Of a stretch of 64,000 nucleotides of DNA, positions 33,826-42,497 are shown in pieces. Within the stretch, counting starts at the first letter, position 1. Every line of letters begins with the position of its first letter. The DNA comes from Bacillota bacterium (GTDB taxonomy: Bacteria > Bacillota > Clostridia > Oscillospirales > Acutalibacteraceae). The stretch is from positions 62,001 through 126,000 of the forward strand of contig JAEWYE010000019.1 of assembly GCA_023458755.1 (NCBI GenBank), written 5' to 3'. Below the pieces are notes generated by a model. The model did no database searches. It worked only from the letters and a program-made list of their open reading frames with translations, and was not told the origin of the DNA. Both the position numbers and the translations under genes were made by a program.

Positions 33826-33930
33826 CCATTCGCAGGACAATACGGATTCTTCAAAGGAAGCCCGTTTCCGGGACGAATTTGTATCCATAAATCGAATCTT
33901 ATTTTGAGTGATTCATCAGGAGGACATATT

Positions 33931-35268
33931 ATGCGTGACGACAAATCGCAGAATAACCCCGGCGAACAGTCTCGTAAAAGAGCGGAGAACTTTCAGCTAC
34001 ATATTTCGGAAGATGATTTGAACGGCATCGGCGGCGAAGAAATGTATTCGGAGGATACCGGTGAAAGCAGTGATGCTTCGGTACCGACAATACACAGCTA
34101 CAGTACACCGCCTGCGGGCAGTCCGGACAAAACGGGGAAACTCACGCCGGAACAGATTGCGGCGGAAAAGCAGGCGCAAAAAGAACACAAATACCGCAAT
34201 AAGAAAAAGGGTGCTCATAACCGGCGCATGTTCCGTATTATCTGGATTGTTATGGTTGTGGTTATCGGAATCGGGTTGGCGCAGTATCTGGTGACAGGCG
34301 TAAACGATATGCTTGCAGTCGGCAGATCAAAGGTTACCGTAAGCGTGAATATCCCGAAAAATCCAACCAGTCAGCAGGTAGCCGATGTTTTGTATAACAA
34401 TGGTATTATCAGCAACCCGAATTTCTTTATGCTGTATTCTAAATTGACAAAGGCGGACGGAAATTACAGCAACGGAACCTATAAAATTGATACGGACATG
34501 GATTATGAGGAAATTATCAATGACCTGCAAATTTCCGCCAATCGCGTGGATACGGTAAAAGTGACGGTTCCCGAGGGTATGAATATTGTGGAAATCGGTG
34601 CGTTGCTGGAGAAGAACGGCGTATGTACCAGCAAAGAATTACTGGATGCCGCAAATGCCGCTGAACTGGATGATTACAGCTTGATTAAAAGTATTACGAA
34701 CGATTCCGACCGCTATTACAAAGTGGAAGGTTATTTGTTCCCGGATACGTATGAATTCTATAAATCGGATGATCCGAAGGATGTTTTGGGTAAGATGATT
34801 TATAACGGCAGCAAAAAGCTTACCAAAACCATCCGTGATAAGGCGGCCGCGAAAAAAATGAGCGTTGATCAGCTGCTTACGCTGGCTTCCATTATTCAAG
34901 CGGAATCGGCCGATGCAAAAGATATGTACAATGTATCCTCCATCTTGCAGAACCGTTTGAAAGACGGCCCGGCACACGGTATTTATAATTTGCAGTGCGA
35001 TTCTACCAAATTTTATCCCTACCGGCAGAAATCGCTTGTGCCGTCCAGTCAGGGCGCCAGCTATGTGAGCAAATATGATACGGATACTATCAAAGGACTG
35101 CCCGCGGGGCCAATCTGCAATCCCGGTGCGGATGCCATTGACGCGGCGCTGAACCCCAATTCAACAAAATATTATTATTTCTGCCACGATAAAGACAAGA
35201 AACCGTATTACGCCGAAACAAAAGCCGGACATGCGGCGAATTTGAAAAAGGCCGGTTTAACCGGCTGA
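33931..35268 (+). CDS. mltG: Endolytic murein transglycosylase MltG
   Basis: MltG cuts nascent peptidoglycan glycan strands and is thought to release them from synthesis complexes. The 445-residue protein has a charged, disordered cytosolic N-terminus (about 1-98), one membrane segment (about 100-121, IIWIVMVVVIGIGLAQYLV), a LysM-like region and the YceG catalytic domain with ASIIQAESADAKD (catalytic Glu). ATG 33931 has AGGAGG seven bases upstream. It leads the cell-wall run mltG-U32-PBP. Confidence 0.93.
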   Translation: MRDDKSQNNPGEQSRKRAENFQLHISEDDLNGIGGEEMYSEDTGESSDASVPTIHSYSTPPAGSPDKTGKLTPEQIAAEKQAQKEHKYRNKKKGAHNRRMFRIIWIVMVVVIGIGLAQYLVTGVNDMLAVGRSKVTVSVNIPKNPTSQQVADVLYNNGIISNPNFFMLYSKLTKADGNYSNGTYKIDTDMDYEEIINDLQISANRVDTVKVTVPEGMNIVEIGALLEKNGVCTSKELLDAANAAELDDYSLIKSITNDSDRYYKVEGYLFPDTYEFYKSDDPKDVLGKMIYNGSKKLTKTIRDKAAAKKMSVDQLLTLASIIQAESADAKDMYNVSSILQNRLKDGPAHGIYNLQCDSTKFYPYRQKSLVPSSQGASYVSKYDTDTIKGLPAGPICNPGADAIDAALNPNSTKYYYFCHDKDKKPYYAETKAGHAANLKKAGLTG

Positions 35269-35298
35269 TGTTATACTTAGAATCTGGAGGAACCTTTT

Positions 35299-36534
35299 TT
35301 GAGCAATCCGTATAATTCCAATACGATTGAACTGCTTTCACCGGCAGGTGACATGGAACGTCTGCATTCCGCTATTGAGTTCGGTGCGGATGCCGTTTAT
35401 TTGGCGGGACAGGAGTTCGGCATGCGCACGGCTTCTGCCAACTTTGACGCCGAAGGCTTAGCGCAGGCGGTAAAACTGGCGCATGAAAATCAGGTAAGAG
35501 TTCATCTTACCTGCAATACCCTACCGCACAACGACGAACTTGCGCGTTTGCCGCAGTTCTTGCAAACGGCACAGGAAATCGGCATCGATGCCTTTATTAT
35601 CGCTGACCTTGGTGTGTTCCAGCTGGCGAAAAAGTACGCGCCGAATGTCAGCGTCCACATTTCCACACAGGCGGGCGTTGTCAATTACGCTACCGCTAAC
35701 GCGTTTTATGAAATGGGCGCTTCCCGCGTGGTGCTGGCGCGTGAGCTGAATCTGGACGAGATTGCCGAAATCCGTGCAAAGGTTCCGCGTGAACTGGAAC
35801 TTGAAGCCTTTGTGCACGGTGCCATGTGTGTTTCCTTTTCGGGCAGATGCCTGTTGTCCAGCTACCTTACACACCGCGACGCAAACCACGGCGACTGCGC
35901 GCAGCCTTGCCGCTGGGAATACAGCCTTATGGAGTCCAAGCGCCCCGGTCAGTATATGCCGGTGTTTGAGGACAAATCCGGCACTTATATCTTAAACTCC
36001 AAAGATATGTGTATGGTGGAACATATCCCCGAACTGATAAAAGCGGGGGTTTCCAGCCTCAAAATAGAGGGAAGGGCAAAATCCGCTTATTATGTCGCGG
36101 TCACGACCAATGCTTACCGTCATGCCATCGATGCGTATTTCAGCCATCCGGACAGGCCGCTTTCCCCATGGATTGCGGAGGAACTCAATAAAATCAGCCA
36201 CCGCGAATACAGCACCGGCTTCTATTTTGGTGAAGAACCGGGGCAGGTATATTCGAACGGCGGCTATGTACGCGAGTATGATGTGGTTGCTGTTTGCGAA
36301 GGATATGAGAACGGCGTGGCAAAGCTTTCTCAGCGCAATCGCTTTTTTAAAGGCGATACGGTCGATATTCTGGAAGCGGGGAAAGAGCCTTATACGGTAA
36401 CGCTGAACGATATATTTGACGAGAATTTGAACCCGATTGACGCGGCACCTCATGCAACCATGACAGTTTTGGCAAAATGCGAAACGCCCATTGCCAAGGG
36501 TGCGCTTCTGCGCAGGGCGAGGAAAGCAGAATAA
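35299..36534 (+). CDS. U32-family peptidase / tRNA hydroxylation protein (TrhP-like)
   Basis: The 411-residue protein starts LLSPAGDMERLHSAIEFGAD and has HISTQAGVVN, EAFVHGAMCVSFSGRCLLSS, GDCAQPCRW and the YSTGFYFGE C-terminal segment, all U32 hallmarks. U32 members such as TrhP/YegQ are needed for hydroxylation of tRNA uridine 34, so 'peptidase' may be a historic label. Its cysteines could hold an iron-sulfur centre. The start is TTG 35299 with GGAGG eight bases upstream. It follows mltG, as in other Firmicutes. Confidence 0.9.
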   Translation: MSNPYNSNTIELLSPAGDMERLHSAIEFGADAVYLAGQEFGMRTASANFDAEGLAQAVKLAHENQVRVHLTCNTLPHNDELARLPQFLQTAQEIGIDAFIIADLGVFQLAKKYAPNVSVHISTQAGVVNYATANAFYEMGASRVVLARELNLDEIAEIRAKVPRELELEAFVHGAMCVSFSGRCLLSSYLTHRDANHGDCAQPCRWEYSLMESKRPGQYMPVFEDKSGTYILNSKDMCMVEHIPELIKAGVSSLKIEGRAKSAYYVAVTTNAYRHAIDAYFSHPDRPLSPWIAEELNKISHREYSTGFYFGEEPGQVYSNGGYVREYDVVAVCEGYENGVAKLSQRNRFFKGDTVDILEAGKEPYTVTLNDIFDENLNPIDAAPHATMTVLAKCETPIAKGALLRRARKAE

Positions 36535-36643
36535 AATGCAGGCCGTTTTAAGCCTTATTTTATAAGAGCCAAATTAACAGACAATATTATACGATTAAAT
36601 CACTTCATGTGTGGCAATCCTAAACATGTGGGGTGATTTTTTT

Positions 36644-38257
36644 ATGCTGGCAAAAAGAACTGTCGCTTATTTTTTTGGATTTATGCTGATTCTGCTGCTG
36701 ACGATTTTGAGTGTATACTCCATTTCAAACGGAACTCAACTAGCCGAAACCGCCGACCGTCAAAGTACTTACTGGCTGACTTTAGCCCATTCTCGGGGTA
36801 CAATTTATGACTGCAACGAAACCCCGCTTGTAGGCGAGGGAAAACAATATGTTGCGGCGGTTGTACCGAGCGTGGAGGATACCGCCGCACTCAATAAAGC
36901 TTTGTCCAAAAGTGAAATGGCACAGGTTTACCCCATGCTGACAAAGGGTAAGCCGTTTGCGCTCAATCTTTCCGCCGATTCCATTGTTGCCGAGGGAATC
37001 AATATTTTTTCCATTGATAAGCGGTATTCACAGGACCAAATCGCCCCGCATGTAGTCGGATATTTGGACAGCGCCGGAAAAGGCGTGTTCGGCATCGAAA
37101 AAGCGTTCAACAAACAGCTTACTGAAAATCAGGGCGCCATTTCCGTTCTTTATAAAGTGGATGCTTTAGACCGTGTTCTTCCCGGTGAAAGCAAAAAGAT
37201 AGAAAACACCTACAATCAAAAAAACAGTGGGGTCGTTTTAACGCTGGATAAACAAATTCAGGCAATTGCCGAAAAAGCCGCGCAGCAATATTTAAAAACC
37301 GGTGCGGTGGTGATTACCGAAATCCCCGATTGCCAAATTCGTGCCATGGCAAGTGTACCGAGCTTTTCCCCGACAGATATTGCGGCCGCGCTGAAAAATC
37401 CGGATTCACCCTTTGTAAACCGCGCGTTGTCTGCTTACAATGTCGGTTCCGTATTTAAACTGGTGTCCGCCGCCGCCGCGCTGGAAAGCGGAATTTCCCC
37501 CAACACTACCTATACCTGTAACGGAATGATTAATGTTTCCGGCGCCAAGTTTCACTGCTTTAACGGCGAAAGTCACGGAAAGGTTGATATGAAAGAAGCG
37601 ATTGCGCAGTCCTGCAATGCCTATTTTGTTAATCTGATGCAGAAGGTTCCGCAGGAAAAATTTTTAAACATGGCAAAGTCGCTCGGTTTCGGTAAGGAAA
37701 CCGTTTTGGCAGACGGGTATTCTTCCGATTCCGGCAATCTTCCTACGCTGAGCAGTTTGCAAATACCAAGGGCGCTGGCGAATTTTTCATTCGGACAGGG
37801 CGATTTACTGGCTACACCCCTGCAAATCAACGGATTAATAAACGCCATTGCCTCCAAAGGTGTTTACAAGGAACCGTATTTGGTGGAAGGTTTGGTGGAT
37901 GCCAACCGGAACTTTACACAGAAGCATACACAGCAGAAAGGCAGTCAGGTAATGAGTGAAACCACAGCAACGCTGCTGCGCTCCTTTATGGTAGCCTCCG
38001 TTGATCACGGTACCAGCAAAAAGGGGAAACCGGCATACGGCGGCGCGGGGGCAAAAACAGGGACGGCGCAGACCGGTATTGTTCAGAACGGAAACGAGGT
38101 CATTCAGGCGTGGTTCGCGGGGTATTATCCGCAGGAAAACCCCAAGTATGTTATTACGGTGCTGGGTGAAAACGGGCAGGGCGGCGGTGATACCTGCGCC
38201 CCCGTTTTTAAGCAGATTACCGATGAACTTGCAGCACTGGAATATGGGCAAAATTAA
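36644..38257 (+). CDS. Class B penicillin-binding protein (transpeptidase)
   Basis: The 537-residue enzyme cross-links peptidoglycan. It has an N-terminal membrane anchor (about 5-25), a dimerisation domain, then the transpeptidase domain with SVFK (active Ser, GSVFKLVSA), SCNAYF (SxN) and KTGTAQT. The layout fits the PBP2/FtsI/SpoVD group. No PASTA domains follow. ATG 36644 has GGGGTGA upstream. It is third in the mltG run; the alaS promoter begins two bases after its stop. Confidence 0.92.
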   Translation: MLAKRTVAYFFGFMLILLLTILSVYSISNGTQLAETADRQSTYWLTLAHSRGTIYDCNETPLVGEGKQYVAAVVPSVEDTAALNKALSKSEMAQVYPMLTKGKPFALNLSADSIVAEGINIFSIDKRYSQDQIAPHVVGYLDSAGKGVFGIEKAFNKQLTENQGAISVLYKVDALDRVLPGESKKIENTYNQKNSGVVLTLDKQIQAIAEKAAQQYLKTGAVVITEIPDCQIRAMASVPSFSPTDIAAALKNPDSPFVNRALSAYNVGSVFKLVSAAAALESGISPNTTYTCNGMINVSGAKFHCFNGESHGKVDMKEAIAQSCNAYFVNLMQKVPQEKFLNMAKSLGFGKETVLADGYSSDSGNLPTLSSLQIPRALANFSFGQGDLLATPLQINGLINAIASKGVYKEPYLVEGLVDANRNFTQKHTQQKGSQVMSETTATLLRSFMVASVDHGTSKKGKPAYGGAGAKTGTAQTGIVQNGNEVIQAWFAGYYPQENPKYVITVLGENGQGGGDTCAPVFKQITDELAALEYGQN

Positions 38258-38258
38258 A

Positions 38259-38287
38259 TTGACAATGCTGTTGTGAAAGATTATAAT
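38259..38287 (+). promoter_or_regulatory. Promoter of alaS
   Basis: TTGACA (38259-38264) and TATAAT (38282-38287) match the consensus exactly and have a 17-base spacer. Confidence 0.9.
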
Positions 38288-38334
38288 AGGTTTGTTATAA
38301 AAGGCGTTAATATGGAATCCGCTTAGCGGATTTG

Positions 38335-38560
38335 TATTATGGGGGAAACCAGCGGTCTTTTACCCTGCAACAGAGAGGCAGTTCATGGCTGAAAAGCTGC
38401 CGCAGAAAGAAAAGTACGGCAAGCCAATCCCCTAAGCTCCGCGGCGAGGAACCGCGGCGTTCCCCCGCGTTAAAAGGGCAAGAGCGGCGCGTTTTGCGCA
38501 ATTTGGGTGGTACCACGGATTTCTCCGTCCCATTAGTGGCGGTGAAGTCTATTTTTTTGC
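38335..38560 (+). promoter_or_regulatory. T-box leader (tRNA-Ala responsive) of alaS
   Basis: Recognisable parts are AGAGAG with the distal loop CATGGCTGAAAA (about 38372-38396), AGAAAGAAAAGTAC (38403-38416), and the conserved GGGTGGTACCACGG at 38505-38518. A terminator follows (TTCTCCGTCC with GGCGGTGAA, 38521-38546) with T-run 38551-38558. GCA at 38419-38421, opposite GGGGGAAA/TCCCC stem bases, is the likely Ala specifier. The middle (38436-38500) is unusually GC-rich. Uncharged tRNA-Ala should raise alaS expression. Confidence 0.85.
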
Positions 38561-38636
38561 CCTCAGGTGGGCTTGTTTCGGGCAACTCGTTCCATTTGTA
38601 TATTCTATAAAATTATTATCAGAATGGGGTTTTACA

Positions 38637-41276
38637 ATGCAGTGGACAGGATTAAATGAACTTCGCGAAAAATATCTGTCTTTCTTTGAGTCGAAAGGGC
38701 ATTTGCGGCTGCCGAGTTTTTCTTTGATACCAAAGGACGACAACAGCCTTTTGCTTATCAATTCCGGCATGGCGCCGATGAAAAAATATTTCACCGGTGA
38801 AGTGACACCGCCGCGCAAGCGCGTTACCACCTGTCAAAAATGTATCCGTACGCCGGATATCGAGCGCGTCGGCATCACCGCGCGCCACGGCACCTATTTT
38901 GAAATGCTGGGCAATTTCTCCTTCGGCGACTATTTCAAGCACGAAGCGACCGCTTGGGCATGGGAATTCTGCACCAAGGTTCTTGAAATGCCGGTGGACA
39001 AGCTTTGGGTTACCATCTATCTGGATGATGACCAGGCGTTTGACATCTGGACAAAAGAAGTCGGCGTAGACCCAAGCCACATTGTCCGTTTGGGCAAGGA
39101 AGATAACTTCTGGGAGCACGGCTCCGGCCCATGCGGCCCCTGCTCTGAAATCTATTTTGACCGCGGCAAACAGTACGGCTGCGGTTCTCCAACCTGCGGT
39201 GTCGGCTGCGACTGCGACCGTTATGTCGAATTCTGGAACGTCGTGTTCTCGCAGTTCAACAGCGACGGCAAGGGCAATTATCCGCCGATGGAGCACCCGA
39301 ACATCGATACGGGTATGGGACTTGAGCGTTTGGCCTGCATCATGCAGGGCGTAGATAACCTGTTCCTTGTCGATACCGTTCAGAATATCATGAAGCACGT
39401 TTGCCGAATTGCCAATATTAAATACGGTGACAACGCCAAAAATGATATTTCTCTGCGCGTGATTACCGACCACATCCGCAGCACCACCTTTATGATCGGC
39501 GACGGCGTTATGCCGAGCAACGAGGGCAGAGGCTATGTGCTTCGCCGCCTGCTTCGCCGCGCTGCCCGTCACGGCAGACTGTTGGGTATTGCCCACAGCT
39601 TTTTGGCTGAGGTTGCCAATACGGTTATTGACGAAAACAAGAATGCATACCCCGAATTAAACGAAAAGCGCGCCATGATTACCAAGCTCATCAGTGTGGA
39701 AGAAGAAAGCTTTGCAAAGACTATCGATCAGGGCTTGCAGCTTTTAAATAACTTTCTTGACAATGCTGAAAAGGAAAAGCAGAAGGTATTCTCCGGAAAA
39801 GACACCTTCCTTTTGAACGATACGTACGGCTTCCCAATTGACCTCACCAAAGAAATCGTCGCGGAGCGCGGTATGACGGTGGATGAGGAAGAATTCAAAC
39901 GCCTGATGCTCGAACAGCGCGAACGTGCGCGCGCCGCCAGAAAGAACGCGGGTGCTGACGCATGGGCAGGCGAAAATGCCTCTTTGGAGGATGTGAACGC
40001 AACCGAATTCATCGGCTACAAGGAACTCAACGCCAACGCGAAGGTGCTTGCCATCCTGAAGGACGGCGAACGTGTTGAAGCCGCTACCGCGGGCGACGAA
40101 GTTGCGCTGATTCTGAATAAAACCGGATTCTATGCCGAGAGCGGCGGTCAGGTTGGTGACATCGGAACCATCGAATCCAAGGACGCTATGATTGCGGTAA
40201 AAGATACCACGAAAACCCATGCGGGTATTTATCTGCATCACGCGGTCGTAAATGCCGGACAGATTACTGTCGGCGAAGACGTGCAGGCGCAGGTGGATGT
40301 ACAGCGCCGCCGTGCCATCATGCGCAATCACACTTCCGCACACTTGCTGCAGGCGGCATTGCGTAAGACCTTAGGCAGCCATGTGGAACAGGCAGGCCAG
40401 CTGGTAAACGAAAGCCATGTTCGCTTTGACTTTACCCATTTCTCCGCTTTGACAGCCGAAGAGCTTTCCAAGGTGGAAGCACTGGTAAATGAAGTGATTT
40501 TAAGCGCAAACCCGGTTGAAAGCCGCGAAATGCCGATTGAAGAAGCCAAAAAGCTGGGCGCGATGGCTCTGTTCGGTGAAAAATACGGCAAGGTTGTCCG
40601 CGTTGTTACCGTTGACGATTTCTCCAAGGAATTCTGCGGCGGTACCCATATTGACAACACCGCAAAAATTGGTTTGTTTAAAATTGTTTCCGAAAGCTCC
40701 GTTGCGGCGGGTGTACGCCGTATTGAAGGCGTGACCGGTACCGGTGTGCTTTCCCTGTTGAACGGCAGCCTGAAAACCATCGAGGAAACCGCCGCGGCAT
40801 TTAAGCTGAACAATTCCGGTGAACTCGTACAGAAGGCACAGCAGATCAACGCCGAATTAAAGGAAAAAGATAAAACGATTGAAAGCCTTAATTCCAAACT
40901 TGCCGAAATGCAAATCAACGGCATGTTTGACAAGGCTGTCGATGTAAACGGGCTAAGCGTAATTACCGCACGTTTCTCCAATACCACTCCGGACGCTCTG
41001 CGTGCCATGTGCGACAAGGTACGCGACCACGCGGCGAATATGATTGCCGTGCTTGCGGGTACCAACAACGGCAAGGCAAACATTGTGGCGGCAGTCGGCA
41101 AAGACGCACAGGCAAAGGGTGCTCACGCGGGTAATATCGTTCGCGCGGCGGCTCAGATTGCCGGCGGAAATGGCGGCGGAAAACCGGACAGTGCAATGGC
41201 GGGCGCAAAAGACCTTAGTAAGCTTGATGAAGCGCTTGCGGCGGTTGAAAAAATTGTTGCCGACATGACAAAATAA
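38637..41276 (+). CDS. alaS: Alanyl-tRNA synthetase
   Basis: AlaRS charges tRNA-Ala and edits mischarged Ser/Gly. The 879-residue protein has the class II core with RHGTYFEMLGNFSFGDYF and GMGLERL, the tRNA-recognition region, the editing site HTSAHLLQAAL plus CGGTHIDNT, a coiled coil (about 730-770), and the C-terminal DHHA1 domain with GGNGGGKPDSAMAG. Full length and intact. ATG 38637 follows GGGG. It is a single-gene unit under a T-box. Confidence 0.97.
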   Translation: MQWTGLNELREKYLSFFESKGHLRLPSFSLIPKDDNSLLLINSGMAPMKKYFTGEVTPPRKRVTTCQKCIRTPDIERVGITARHGTYFEMLGNFSFGDYFKHEATAWAWEFCTKVLEMPVDKLWVTIYLDDDQAFDIWTKEVGVDPSHIVRLGKEDNFWEHGSGPCGPCSEIYFDRGKQYGCGSPTCGVGCDCDRYVEFWNVVFSQFNSDGKGNYPPMEHPNIDTGMGLERLACIMQGVDNLFLVDTVQNIMKHVCRIANIKYGDNAKNDISLRVITDHIRSTTFMIGDGVMPSNEGRGYVLRRLLRRAARHGRLLGIAHSFLAEVANTVIDENKNAYPELNEKRAMITKLISVEEESFAKTIDQGLQLLNNFLDNAEKEKQKVFSGKDTFLLNDTYGFPIDLTKEIVAERGMTVDEEEFKRLMLEQRERARAARKNAGADAWAGENASLEDVNATEFIGYKELNANAKVLAILKDGERVEAATAGDEVALILNKTGFYAESGGQVGDIGTIESKDAMIAVKDTTKTHAGIYLHHAVVNAGQITVGEDVQAQVDVQRRRAIMRNHTSAHLLQAALRKTLGSHVEQAGQLVNESHVRFDFTHFSALTAEELSKVEALVNEVILSANPVESREMPIEEAKKLGAMALFGEKYGKVVRVVTVDDFSKEFCGGTHIDNTAKIGLFKIVSESSVAAGVRRIEGVTGTGVLSLLNGSLKTIEETAAAFKLNNSGELVQKAQQINAELKEKDKTIESLNSKLAEMQINGMFDKAVDVNGLSVITARFSNTTPDALRAMCDKVRDHAANMIAVLAGTNNGKANIVAAVGKDAQAKGAHAGNIVRAAAQIAGGNGGGKPDSAMAGAKDLSKLDEALAAVEKIVADMTK

Positions 41277-41296
41277 TACTATACTATAAGTATTGC

Positions 41297-41430
41297 GGCT
41301 GTTGCGTGCTGCCGTGCGCTCCTTGTCGCTCCACTGGAGCAGAAAAATGTAACTTAACTCTAGTTCCCTTGCTAAAGGGAGCTATCACTGCTATGAGACC
41401 GCAGTGACAGAGAGATTCGTATCTCCTAAT
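41297..41430 (+). repeat. Dispersed repeat, copy C (two modules)
   Basis: A short version of the GC-rich module (GTTGCGTGCTGCCGTGCGC then TCGCTCCACTGGAGC) is followed by a second module with TTCCCTTGCTAAAGGGAGC and ACCGCAGTGACAGAGAGATTCGT. Copy D at 62974 carries the same two modules in the same order. Confidence 0.78.
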
Positions 41431-41484
41431 TTCTTGTGTGTGAATGATTTAGTAGGAATGATAATAAATAAAGGGGGTATTCGA

Positions 41485-41823
41485 TTGGATTGCGTATTTT
41501 GCAAAATTGCGAATAAAGAGATTCCAAGCAAGAAAGCCTATGAAGACGACCTTGTCTATGCTTTTTATGATTTGGATCCGCAGGCACCGGTGCATGTTTT
41601 AATTATCCCAAAAGAGCATATTGCGTCTGCGGCGGATATCACGCCCGAAAACAGCGCGATTGTTGCTCATATTTTTGAGGTTGCCGCGTCCCTTGCCAAA
41701 GAGCTGAAACTGGACGGCGGCTTCCGCATTGTGAACAATTGCGGTGAAGACGGCGGTCAGACTGTAAAACACCTTCATTTTCACCTTTTGGGCGGCCGTT
41801 CCATGAAGTGGCCTCCGGGCTGA
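41485..41823 (+). CDS. HIT-family nucleotide-binding protein (HinT-like)
   Basis: The 112-residue protein begins DCVFCKIANKEIPSKKAYED and ends with the histidine triad HLHFHLLGGR. HinT-like proteins hydrolyse phosphoramidates such as AMP-lysine; two Cys near the start may bind zinc. The start is TTG 41485 with AAGGGGG upstream, since no family-length ATG exists; the longer frame from 41404 reads from the repeat. Confidence 0.93.
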   Translation: MDCVFCKIANKEIPSKKAYEDDLVYAFYDLDPQAPVHVLIIPKEHIASAADITPENSAIVAHIFEVAASLAKELKLDGGFRIVNNCGEDGGQTVKHLHFHLLGGRSMKWPPG

Positions 41824-41885
41824 TGAGCATACATCTTTTATCGCATCATTTGTTTTATTTTGAAAGTTGAAAGGCCTGATTGATT

Positions 41886-42425
41886 ATGGCAGAAGTTTAT
41901 AAAATGACCATTGCCGGCTGTGAACGCGAGCTTCCGATTTGCCCGATTGACGACAAACTGGATATTGCCGCTTTCATTATGTTCGGTGACGTAGAATTGA
42001 CCGAAAAGGCAGCGGCAGAGCTGCTTGCAAAATGCCCGGAGCATGACGTGGTGATTACCGCGGAGACAAAAGGCATTCCGCTTTGCTATGAAATGGCCCG
42101 TCAGGGCTGCCGACGTTATGTGGTCGCGCGCAAAAGCGTAAAGGCGTATATGCGCAACCCGATTCACGTCGAGGTCAAATCCATTACAACCGACCACTTG
42201 CAGAAACTGTTCCTTTCCGAGGATGACTACCAGGGATTAAACGGCAAACGCGTACTTATCGTCGATGATGTCATCAGCACCGGCGAATCCCTTTTGGCCA
42301 TTGAGAATCTGGTTAAGCAGTTCGGCGGCAACATTGTCGGACGTGCGGCCGTACTCGCGGAAGGCGACGCGGCAAAGAGAGACGATATCATTTTCTTGGA
42401 GCCATTGCCGCTGTTCTTTAAATAA
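41886..42425 (+). CDS. Phosphoribosyltransferase (adenine PRT-like)
   Basis: The 179-residue type I PRTase has the PRPP loop VLIVDDVISTGESL (about 124-137), an AETKGIPLCYE loop, and YVVARKSVK. It resembles Apt/XprT-like enzymes, but the substrate base cannot be fixed. ATG 41886 is preferred, with AAAGG 11 bases away; a TTG at 41880 is closer to that site and adds two residues. It follows the HIT gene on the same strand with a 62-base gap. Confidence 0.85.
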   Translation: MAEVYKMTIAGCERELPICPIDDKLDIAAFIMFGDVELTEKAAAELLAKCPEHDVVITAETKGIPLCYEMARQGCRRYVVARKSVKAYMRNPIHVEVKSITTDHLQKLFLSEDDYQGLNGKRVLIVDDVISTGESLLAIENLVKQFGGNIVGRAAVLAEGDAAKRDDIIFLEPLPLFFK

Positions 42426-42497
42426 TCCGGGATATAAATCGTGCAGGAATTGGCTTGCGCGTTTTCTTACTTGAAATCGTCCTTTGGGGGAGTTATT

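Noticed and set aside
38332..38610. 92-residue open frame before alaS
   Set aside because: It lies wholly in the T-box leader, lacks a ribosome binding site and matches no protein pattern.
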